A DNA stretch of 64,000 nucleotides from Myxococcus eversor. Lineage in GTDB: Bacteria > Myxococcota > Myxococcia > Myxococcales > Myxococcaceae. The stretch is taken from assembly GCF_010894455.1 (NCBI RefSeq), contig NZ_JAAIXY010000029.1, positions 1 through 64,000 on the forward strand, read 5' to 3'. A program made the translations under genes and the position numbers. The notes under the pieces were generated by a model. It searched no databases. It was not told the DNA's origin and worked only from the letters and a program-made list of their open reading frames with translations. Positions 15,793 through 23,005 of this stretch are shown in pieces (the first letter of the stretch is position 1; every line of letters starts with the position of its first letter).

Positions 15793-18279
15793 ATGCGAAC
15801 CCTGCTCACCTTTGGCATGACGCTGGCCATGAGTCTTGGATTTGGGACTTCGGCTTTCGCCCAGGCACCTCGGCAACCCCACGCGGGGGAAATCGCGGCC
15901 GGACTCCGACGGCTCGGCGTGACGGGCAGCGTGCTCTACGTCGCCGCCCACCCGGACGACGAGAACACGCGCTTTCTCGCCTGGCTGGTCGGTGAACGCG
16001 GGCTGCGCGCGGGCTACCTGTCGCTCACGCGCGGTGACGGCGGACAGAACCTCATCGGCACGGAGCAGGACGAGCTGCTCGGGCTCATCCGCACCTATGA
16101 GCTGCTGGCCGCGCGCCGCGTGGACGGCGCCGAGCAGTACTTCACCCGCGCGCGCGACTTCGGCTACACGAAGTCCGCCGACGAGGCGCTGCGCATCTGG
16201 GGACACGACGCGGTGCTGGCGGACGTGGTGCTCGCCATCCGTCGCTTCCAGCCGGACCTCATCGTCACGCGCTTCAACACGAAGCCGCCCAACCACGGAC
16301 ACCACACCGCGTCCGCGCTGCTCGCCGCCGAGGCCTTCACCGCCGCCGCGGACCCCAAGCGCTTCCCCGAGCAGCTCGACCTGGTGAAGCCGTGGAAGGC
16401 GGACCGGCTGTTGAACAACGTCTCCACGTGGAGCCTCAAGCCCGACGCGGACATGTCCGGCTATCTCAAGGTGGATGTCGGCGGGTACGACGCGCTGCTC
16501 GGTCGCTCCTGGGGGGAAATCTCCGCGGAGAGCCGCAGCCAGCACAAGAGCCAGGGCTTCGGTGTCCCGGCCGAGCGCGGTCCGCTGCTGGAGTACTTCA
16601 CGCCGCTCGATGGCACGGCGCCGAAGGCGGACGTGTTCGAGGGCCTGGATTTGTCCTGGCGCCGCTGGAAGGGCACGGAGGCCGTGGCCCGCGCGGTGGA
16701 CGACGCGGTGAAGGGCTTCGATGCGCGCACGCCCTCCCGCACCGTGCCCGCGCTCTTGCGCGTCCATGAGGCGCTGTCCGCGCTGCCCGGGGACCACCCG
16801 TGGAAGGCGCTCAAGCTGCGCGAGACGGAGTCGCTCATCGCCGCGTGCGCGGGGTTGTTCCTGGAGGCGAGAGCGCCAGAGGCCGCGGGCGTGCCGGGCA
16901 CTCCGGTGGCGCTGAGCCTGTTCGCGCTGAACCGCTCGCCCACCGCGCTTCGATGGGTGAGCGTGACGCTCCCGGGCGGGGAGAGCGTGCCGGTGAACAC
17001 GGCGCTCGCCGAGCACACGCCCTTCAAGCTGGAGAAGAAGGTGACGCTGCCGGAGGACGCGACCATCACCACGCCGTACTGGCTGCGCAAGCCTTTCGAG
17101 GGAGGGCTCTTCGCGTTGGAGCCCTCGGACCGCGCGCTGACGGGGTTGCCCGAGGGGGGCCCCGCGCTGGCGGTGACCTTTGTCTACGAGGTCGGCGGTC
17201 GGCGCATCACCGTGACGCGGCCGGTGGTGCACGTGTGGACGGACCCGGTGCGCGGAGAGCTGTACCGCGCGTTCGAGGTGGTGCCCGCCGTCACCGCGAC
17301 GCTGGAGCGTGACCGGGTGATGTTCCCCAATGGGGCGACGCAGGCCATCTCGGTGGTGTTGGGCGCGGGGCGCTCGGAGGCCACGGGCAAGGTGCGCCTG
17401 GAGCTGCCGCGGGGTTGGCGCTCGGAGCCGGTGGAGCAGTCCTTCCAGCTCGCCGCGCGCGGTGATGAGCGCACCGTCCAGTTCCGGGTGACGCCGCCCA
17501 AGGGCGCCACGGAGAAGGGCCGCCTGCGAGTCGTCGTGGAAAGCGGAGGCCGCGCGGAGTCATGGCGCGTGCGCGACGTCGCCCACGAGCACCTGCCTCC
17601 TCTCGCGGTGCGCCAGCCGTCCGAGGCGACGCTGATTCCCTTCGCGCTCGCGACGAAGGTGAAGCGCCTGGGCTACATCCCGGGCCCGGGAGACCGTGTG
17701 GCGGAGAGCCTGGCGGCGGTGGGCTACGAGGTGACGGTGCTCCCCGAGGAGCGGCTGGCTTCCGAGAAGCTGGAGCGCTTCGACGCCATCCTCGTCGGTG
17801 TGCGCGCCTTCAACGCGAACCCGCGCCTCGCCGTGCACCGCGAGCGGCTGCTCGACTACGTGAAGCAGGGTGGGCGCCTGGTGGTGCAGTACAACACCAA
17901 CAGCCGCGTGGGTCCGCTGGCCGCCTTCGTGGGGCCGTATCCGCTGGAGATTGGCCGCGAGCGCGTGACGGACGAGACGGCGGTGATGACGCCCGTGTCG
18001 AAGGACGAGCCGCTGTTGCGCACGCCCAACCGGCTCACGGATGCGGACTTCGACGGCTGGGTGCAGGAGCGCGGCCTCTACTTCGCGTCGAAGTGGGATG
18101 ACCACTACCGGCCGGTGTTCGAGCTGAACGACGCGGGGGAGGCGCCCTTGCGCGGCTCGCTGCTCGTCACCCGTCACGGCAAGGGCGTGTTCGTCTACAC
18201 GGGCCTGGCCTTCTTCCGTCAGCTCCCCGCCGGAGTCCCTGGCGCATACCGCCTCCTGGCGAACGTCCTCGCGCAATGA
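15793..18279 (+). CDS. Large exported PIG-L/LmbE deacetylase
   Basis: This 828-residue protein has a signal peptide (residues 1-24, ending SAFAQ). Residues ~40-270 form a PIG-L zinc deacetylase domain: VLYVAAHPDDENTRFLAWL, SLTRGDGGQNLIG and the distal NHGHHTASALLAAEAF. The middle has beta-sandwich domains (VPGTPVALSLFALNRSP; GRSEATGKVRLELPRGW). The C-terminal ~220 residues look like a ThuA/glutaminase-like Rossmann domain (RLGYIPGPGDRVAESLAAVG; DAILVGVRAFNANPRL). Exported PIG-L enzymes of this architecture act on unknown N-acetyl-sugar compounds. It faces the bsh operon and is coupled to a membrane peptide and a symporter, which suggests processing of a substrate before uptake. Confidence 0.8.
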   Translation: MRTLLTFGMTLAMSLGFGTSAFAQAPRQPHAGEIAAGLRRLGVTGSVLYVAAHPDDENTRFLAWLVGERGLRAGYLSLTRGDGGQNLIGTEQDELLGLIRTYELLAARRVDGAEQYFTRARDFGYTKSADEALRIWGHDAVLADVVLAIRRFQPDLIVTRFNTKPPNHGHHTASALLAAEAFTAAADPKRFPEQLDLVKPWKADRLLNNVSTWSLKPDADMSGYLKVDVGGYDALLGRSWGEISAESRSQHKSQGFGVPAERGPLLEYFTPLDGTAPKADVFEGLDLSWRRWKGTEAVARAVDDAVKGFDARTPSRTVPALLRVHEALSALPGDHPWKALKLRETESLIAACAGLFLEARAPEAAGVPGTPVALSLFALNRSPTALRWVSVTLPGGESVPVNTALAEHTPFKLEKKVTLPEDATITTPYWLRKPFEGGLFALEPSDRALTGLPEGGPALAVTFVYEVGGRRITVTRPVVHVWTDPVRGELYRAFEVVPAVTATLERDRVMFPNGATQAISVVLGAGRSEATGKVRLELPRGWRSEPVEQSFQLAARGDERTVQFRVTPPKGATEKGRLRVVVESGGRAESWRVRDVAHEHLPPLAVRQPSEATLIPFALATKVKRLGYIPGPGDRVAESLAAVGYEVTVLPEERLASEKLERFDAILVGVRAFNANPRLAVHRERLLDYVKQGGRLVVQYNTNSRVGPLAAFVGPYPLEIGRERVTDETAVMTPVSKDEPLLRTPNRLTDADFDGWVQERGLYFASKWDDHYRPVFELNDAGEAPLRGSLLVTRHGKGVFVYTGLAFFRQLPAGVPGAYRLLANVLAQ

Positions 18280-18446
18280 GTGCTCCCGTGAATCCGTCTC
18301 CCTCCCAGACGCCGCCCGAGAAGAGGCCGGAGCTGGATGACGCGCCGCCGCTCCTGGGCTCGTGGCGCAACGTCTACCTGCTGGTGTTCGGCGCCTTTGT
18401 CCTGTTCCTCGCGCTGTCGTCGGTGCTCACCTGGGTGTACTCGTGA
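18276..18446 (+). CDS. 56-residue single-pass membrane protein, translationally coupled
   Basis: The frame is ATG at 18276 to TGA at 18444-18446. The ATG overlaps the PIG-L stop (ATGA) and the stop overlaps the GTG of the symporter (GTGA). The protein has a proline-rich cytoplasmic N-terminus (MSAPVNPSPSQTPPEKRP) and one transmembrane helix (VYLLVFGAFVLFLALSSVLT) ending WVYS. It could be a small accessory subunit of the symporter, like the small subunits known in some SSS systems, but I recognise no family. The exact couplings on both sides argue that it is really translated. Confidence 0.75.
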   Translation: MSAPVNPSPSQTPPEKRPELDDAPPLLGSWRNVYLLVFGAFVLFLALSSVLTWVYS

Positions 18447-20155
18447 CCTTGCTTGACTGGGTGGTGCTCGTCGGAACGATTGCGTTCATCATCACCTGGG
18501 GCATGTGGAAGTCCCGGGGCGCGAAGAACACCGAGGACTATCTGCGCGGCACGCGCGAGCTGAAGTGGCCCACGATTGGCCTCGCGGTGATGGCCACGCA
18601 GGCGAGCGCCATCACCTTCCTCTCCGTTCCCGGTCAGGCGTACGAAGACGGCATGCGCTTCGTGCAGTTCTACTTCGGACTGCCGTTCGCGATGATTCTC
18701 ATCAGCGCGGTCTTCGTTCCCATCTACTACCGGCTGAACGTCATCACCGCGTACCAGTACCTGGAGTCCCGCTTCGACTTGAAGACGCGCCTGTTGGGTG
18801 CCTTCCTGTTCCTGGTGCAGCGGGGCCTGGCGGCGGGCATCACCATCTACGCCCCGGCCATCATCCTCTCCACCATCCTCGGCTGGCCGCTGGAACCCAC
18901 CGTCGTCGCCATGGGCGCCCTGGTCATCCTCTACACGGTGACGGGAGGCTCCAGCGCCGTCAGCCAGACGCAGAAGCAGCAGATGGTGGTAATGATGGGT
19001 GGCATGGTGGTGGCCGCGCTGGTCATCCTCTGGCGGCTGCCCAAGCACGTGTCATTCGGCGACGCCGTGGACGTCGCGGGCGCGTTCGGCCGGATGAACG
19101 TGGTGAGCTTCGACTTCAACGTGCAGGACCGTTACAACTTCTGGTCCGGGCTCACAGGCGGCTTCTTCCTGGCGCTGTCCTACTTCGGCACGGACCAGTC
19201 GCAGGTGGGCCGCTATCTGACGGCGCGCTCCATCACCGAGAGCCGCCTGGGATTGCTGTTCAACGGCGTCCTCAAGCTGCCGATGCAGCTCCTCATCCTC
19301 TTCGTCGGCATCCTCGTCTTCGTCTTCTACCAGTTCAGCACGCCGCCCCTGCTCTTCAACGACACGCTGGGCGAGCGCATGCGCGCGTCGACGCAGGCGG
19401 CCGAATACTCGGCGCTGGAGGCGAAGTGGGAGCAGGTGCAGTCCAGCAAGCGCGCGGAGGTGGAGCGCTACCTGGCGGCGGGTGACGCGGGTGACGCCGC
19501 CACGCAGGCGGGAGTCCGGGAGGCCCTGCGCGCCTCCTCGGGAGAGGCCAGCGCTGTCCGCAAGGAGGCCAAGGCCCTGGTGTCGCGCGCGCTGCCCGGC
19601 GCGGAGACCAAGGACTCCGACTACATCTTCATCAGCTTCGTGAAGCGCTGGCTGCCCAGCGGCCTCTTCGGGTTGCTCATCGCCGTCATCCTGTCGGCGG
19701 CCATGAGCTCCATCGCCAGCGAGCTGAACGCGCTGGGCGCCACCACCACGGTGGACTTCTACCGGCGCGTGTTCCGTCCGGAGGCGTCGGACCGGCACGT
19801 GCTCATCGCCTCCAAGCTGTTCACCGTGTTCTGGGGACTGGTGGCGGTGGGCTTCGCGAGCTTCGCGTCGCTGCTCGACAACCTCATCCAGGCGGTGAAC
19901 ATCCTGGGCTCCATCTTCTACGGCACGGTGCTGGGCATCTTCCTGGTCGCCTTCTTCCTCAAGCACGTACGGGGACACGCCGTCTTCACCGCCGCCGTCA
20001 TCTCCCAGGCCACGGTGATTGGCCTCTTCATGCTCAGCGACATCGGATACCTCTGGTTCAACGTCATCGGCTGCGCGCTCGTCGTCGCGCTCAGTCTGGC
20101 GCTCCAGGTGGTCATGCCCCGCGAGCCGCGGGCCGCTCCAGTTACCGGGGCGTAG
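18443..20155 (+). CDS. Sodium:solute symporter (SSS family)
   Basis: The protein has 570 residues from the GTG at 18443, overlapping the upstream stop. It has about 13 membrane helices in the SSS/LeuT arrangement: TM1 VVLVGTIAFIITWGMW, the substrate/Na+ helix AVMATQASAITFLSVPGQAY, and the conserved ILSAAMSSIASELNALGATT region of TM8 (Na2 site). A charged, Ala-rich cytoplasmic or periplasmic insert (about residues 315-385; SKRAEVERYLAAGDAGDAA) is longer than usual. The expected substrate is an organic solute; the link to the upstream exported deacetylase hints at an amino-sugar compound. It ends at a perfect 18-bp hairpin. Confidence 0.88.
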   Translation: MTLLDWVVLVGTIAFIITWGMWKSRGAKNTEDYLRGTRELKWPTIGLAVMATQASAITFLSVPGQAYEDGMRFVQFYFGLPFAMILISAVFVPIYYRLNVITAYQYLESRFDLKTRLLGAFLFLVQRGLAAGITIYAPAIILSTILGWPLEPTVVAMGALVILYTVTGGSSAVSQTQKQQMVVMMGGMVVAALVILWRLPKHVSFGDAVDVAGAFGRMNVVSFDFNVQDRYNFWSGLTGGFFLALSYFGTDQSQVGRYLTARSITESRLGLLFNGVLKLPMQLLILFVGILVFVFYQFSTPPLLFNDTLGERMRASTQAAEYSALEAKWEQVQSSKRAEVERYLAAGDAGDAATQAGVREALRASSGEASAVRKEAKALVSRALPGAETKDSDYIFISFVKRWLPSGLFGLLIAVILSAAMSSIASELNALGATTTVDFYRRVFRPEASDRHVLIASKLFTVFWGLVAVGFASFASLLDNLIQAVNILGSIFYGTVLGIFLVAFFLKHVRGHAVFTAAVISQATVIGLFMLSDIGYLWFNVIGCALVVALSLALQVVMPREPRAAPVTGA

Positions 20156-20157
20156 GA

Positions 20158-20199
20158 GACGTCCGCGTGAGCCTCGGGGCGGAGGCTCACGCGGACGTC
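20158..20199. terminator. Strong bidirectional hairpin terminator
   Basis: A perfect 18-bp stem: GACGTCCGCGTGAGCCTC (20158-20175) pairs with 20182-20199 across a six-base loop. It lies between the symporter stop (20155) and the convergent lipoprotein stop (20211). Confidence 0.85.
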
Positions 20200-20210
20200 C
20201 GCCGTCGAGG

Positions 20211-21140
20211 CTAGCGAGGCCCCACGAGGTACATGCAGGTTCCCAACGCGGGAGGCGGGATGACCTGCGAGAACCACGCTGGGCATCCCGAGCCCATGAC
20301 TCCGACGGAGAGGGTCGTTCCCAGACTGAATCCCGCCATCCGCCAGATGAGGACCTGACCCGAGCCCGGGTTGTGCCAGACGATGTCCGGGTTGCCATCG
20401 CGCGTGTAGTCCGCGGTGGCGCCGACATAGAAGGCCAGGGACATTCCAGGCAGGGAGAAGGAGCCGAGGATGGCGGTGTTGTTCATGCGCCAGATGTCGT
20501 TCTGTCCCGAGGTGCGGTTGCGCCAGAGCAGGTCCGTCCTCCCATCTCCGTCGAAGTCCGCCGCGCCCACGATGTACCAGGGCAGCGAGCGAGGAAGGGG
20601 CGTGGAGAAGCCGATGGGCGTGGGCCCGGACATGTACTGGTAGAAGAACTGCCCCGAGACGCGGTTGTGCATCACCAGGTCCGTCTGCCCGTCCATGTTG
20701 AAGTCGCCGGATGCGGCGACGTACCAGTCCGACGACGGGAGGGTGCCTGAGATGGGCGCCATGCCGAGCACGCTGAAGGTGCTGCTGAGGAAGCGGATGG
20801 CCTCACCCGTCGACCCGGGCGAGTGGAGGACGAGGTCCGGGTCCGCCGTCGGGCCGCCGAAGTTGGAGGCGGCCTGAACGATGAGCGACGGCGACACGGC
20901 GGGCATCACCGCCGTGGTGGCCAGAGAGGGGCCGGCCATGACCCAGGTGAGCATGTTGCCCGTGCCCTGGTTCCTCCACAGCAGGTCGGAGTCCGCGCCG
21001 CCATTGAAGCTCACGACACTGTTGCTGACGGCCTGGGACTGTTTGCCCTCCGGCGCGACGCCTTCGTCGAGCGCTCCCTCTGGCGCGCCACAGCCCAGGA
21101 CACTTCCAGCAAGACACAACGTCAGCACGGTCTTCTTCAT
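20211..21140 (-). CDS. FG-GAP/VCBS-like repeat lipoprotein
   Basis: The protein has 309 residues with a lipoprotein signal (TLCLAGSVLGCGAP, lipobox VLGC). It contains five to six repeats of ~45 residues, each with D-x-D-x-D-type calcium loops or their relics and a 'LLWRN..TG....W.M' strand: FNGGADSDLLWRNQGTG, DFNMDGQTDLVMHN, DFDGDGRTDLLWRN, DYTRDGNPDIVWHN. This forms a beta-propeller of the FG-GAP/VCBS kind, probably on the cell surface and possibly adhesive. Start 21140 was chosen for the GGAG at the right distance and the immediate signal peptide; an in-frame ATG five codons earlier is less well placed. Confidence 0.75.
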   Translation of the reverse strand: MKKTVLTLCLAGSVLGCGAPEGALDEGVAPEGKQSQAVSNSVVSFNGGADSDLLWRNQGTGNMLTWVMAGPSLATTAVMPAVSPSLIVQAASNFGGPTADPDLVLHSPGSTGEAIRFLSSTFSVLGMAPISGTLPSSDWYVAASGDFNMDGQTDLVMHNRVSGQFFYQYMSGPTPIGFSTPLPRSLPWYIVGAADFDGDGRTDLLWRNRTSGQNDIWRMNNTAILGSFSLPGMSLAFYVGATADYTRDGNPDIVWHNPGSGQVLIWRMAGFSLGTTLSVGVMGSGCPAWFSQVIPPPALGTCMYLVGPR

Positions 21141-21606
21141 GTTCAGCTCCCCCATGGGTGGCCTCTCTTCGGAAACGACGTGACTGCACGGCCCTGGGCC
21201 AGCTTGTCCGCGACGCCTGGCTCCGCCACCGAAGACAGCGCGCCAGAGAGGATGAAGCCAAAACCCAGCTCGACGATGCGCTGCGCGGGGTGCACGGTGG
21301 GTGAAGTCATGGCGCGCATCTTGACCCAGGCCCCTGATGCGAAGCCAACGCCTGCGCATACCCGCCGTCACAGGTGGTATGTCCCAATGCGTCAGTCTCC
21401 GTCGCCAGCATGCGATGTCTGGGTATAGGGGCGCATCGCGATGGCGTCATGCTCCACTCCCAGTCGAGTTCGTTGCCTCGGTGCGAGCAGCGACCCGCGA
21501 GCCTCTGGTCCAGGCCGAGCATGAGGGGAACTGACGCGTAACGTCTTCGTTTCGAATCTGCTTGCCCCGTCTTCGCGTGCGCTGATAGGTAACGAGTCGT
21601 TGACAT
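21141..21606. other. Intergenic region upstream of two divergent genes
   Basis: These 466 bases separate divergent starts and must hold promoters for the FG-GAP lipoprotein and the ArsR gene. I see no protein-like frame and no strong palindrome. The last bases before the ArsR ATG read TTGACAT with no Shine-Dalgarno sequence, which is unusual beside the other genes here. Confidence 0.5.
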
Positions 21607-22038
21607 ATGAGTCCTCGCCTCGCCATCGCCACCCTGCCCACGGCTTCAGGGCCTTCATCGACGCTCGACGCGGTGTTCTTCGCGCTCGCCGACGGCACCC
21701 GGCGGGCGTTGCTGGCCCGGCTCCGGAGCTCCGAAGCGACCGCGGGGAGCCTCGCCACGGGCTTCGCGATGACCCGGCCCGCGGTGTCGCGCCATCTGCG
21801 CGTGCTGCGCCAGGCGGAGATGGTCCGCGAGGAGCGCCGGGGACGCGAGCGCGTCTACACGCTGGAGCCGCGGCGCCTGCAGCTCATCAGCGATTGGCTC
21901 GAGGACTACCGCGTGTTCTGGCCAGCGCGGCTCCATGACCTCAAGGACTTCGTCGAGTCGATGCCCGACGACGCTCCTGTCCCACCCCAGGTCCCCGCGC
22001 CTCGCGCCCCACGTTCCCCCAAGAGGAGACCCCGATGA
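21607..22038 (+). CDS. ArsR-family regulator (SRPBCC-associated type)
   Basis: This 143-residue winged-helix protein starts its domain with LDAVFFALADGTRRALLARL and has the recognition helix region MTRPAVSRHLRVLRQAEMV, then the wing RRGRERVYTLEP and the C-terminal helix LQLISDWLEDYRVFW, typical of the ArsR subgroup paired with SRPBCC proteins. No metal-binding cysteines (ELCVC) are present, so it is not an arsenic sensor of the classical type. It overlaps the next gene by four bases (ATGA). The C-terminal ~25 residues are Pro/Arg-rich and likely disordered. Confidence 0.85.
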   Translation: MSPRLAIATLPTASGPSSTLDAVFFALADGTRRALLARLRSSEATAGSLATGFAMTRPAVSRHLRVLRQAEMVREERRGRERVYTLEPRRLQLISDWLEDYRVFWPARLHDLKDFVESMPDDAPVPPQVPAPRAPRSPKRRPR

Positions 22039-22919
22039 GCCCGTCGTTCGAGCACGAGTTCACCTTCAAGCTGCCGGCCCCGCCCGAGCGGGTCTTCCGC
22101 GCACTGACCGATGCGGCCGAACTGCGTCACTGGTTCTCCGCGCATGCCGAGGTCGAGCCGCGCCTCGGTGGGACCTACCGCTTCTGGGGCAAGGCCACCC
22201 TCGGTGCTCCCGGCGAGCCCACCCGCGACCAGGTCGTGACGACGCTCGAGCCCGGCCGCCGCCTCGGGTTCGGCTGGACGATTCAGGGCGTCCCGACCGA
22301 GGTGACCTACACGCTCCAGCCCGGAGAGGGCCCGGACACGTGTTCGTTGGAGATCCTCCACGCCGTGCGAGGTCAACTGCCGTATCGCAGGCCGCGTCAC
22401 GTGATTGACGACCTGTGGCGCATCCACACCGGCAACCTCAAGGACCACCTTCGCGAGGGCACGCAAATCACGCTGCCCGACTTCACCAGCGGAGCCCCCG
22501 AGGTGCGCGCGTCGATCGAAATCGCCGCGCCGCCCGCCAAGGTGTACCGCGCATTGCTCGTCCCCGAGCTGATGAACCGCTGGCTCTTTGGCGCCGCGCG
22601 CGTCGACGTGGACCGCGGCGAAATCTCCTATGGCTGGAGCTACACCTGCGAGGGCAGGACCGTGGCGGGCGGCCCCACCCGCATCCTCGAGAAGGTCGAG
22701 AACGAGCGCCTGGTCACCGATTGGCCCGACTGGCGGGGCGAGCCGGACAAGCCGATGTCGCGCGTGACGTGGCTCCTTGAATCTCTCGAGGAAGGGCGCC
22801 GTACCCGCGTCACCGTCATCCACGACCGCTTCGAGCTGCCGGTCGACCGCAGTGACTACCTGCAGGGCTGGGCCGGGTTCCTGGGCATGCTCGCCAAGGT
22901 GGCGACCGACGCGAGCTGA
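22035..22919 (+). CDS. Tandem SRPBCC (AHSA1-like) domain protein
   Basis: The protein has 294 residues with two SRPBCC domains in series. The first starts EHEFTFKLPAPPERVFRALT and contains LRHWFSAHAEVEPRLGGTYR; the second starts VRASIEIAAPPAKVYRALLV and has LMNRWLFGAARVDVDRGEIS. Both have the AHSA1 pattern of a hydrophobic ligand cavity. Coupled ArsR-SRPBCC pairs are common and their substrates are mostly unknown; a fused double domain is less usual than the single form. Translation is coupled to the ArsR gene through ATGA. Confidence 0.8.
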   Translation: MSPSFEHEFTFKLPAPPERVFRALTDAAELRHWFSAHAEVEPRLGGTYRFWGKATLGAPGEPTRDQVVTTLEPGRRLGFGWTIQGVPTEVTYTLQPGEGPDTCSLEILHAVRGQLPYRRPRHVIDDLWRIHTGNLKDHLREGTQITLPDFTSGAPEVRASIEIAAPPAKVYRALLVPELMNRWLFGAARVDVDRGEISYGWSYTCEGRTVAGGPTRILEKVENERLVTDWPDWRGEPDKPMSRVTWLLESLEEGRRTRVTVIHDRFELPVDRSDYLQGWAGFLGMLAKVATDAS

Positions 22920-22944
22920 ACGCGTCACGGCCAGGAACGTCGAA

Positions 22945-22983
22945 CGCCGCCCGCGCGCGGGTGCATCCCACGAGCGGGCGGCG
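22945..22983. terminator. Hairpin between SRPBCC gene and convergent lipase gene
   Basis: CGCCGCCCGC (22945-22954) pairs perfectly with GCGGGCGGCG (22974-22983). It is located between the two converging stop codons. Confidence 0.6.
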
Positions 22984-23005
22984 GATGGATGAAAGACAGC
23001 AGGCC

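Noticed and set aside
15646..17232. 528-residue minus-strand frame over the exported PIG-L gene
   Set aside because: It runs from inside the PIG-L gene to the bshC start in a different phase; no family likeness.
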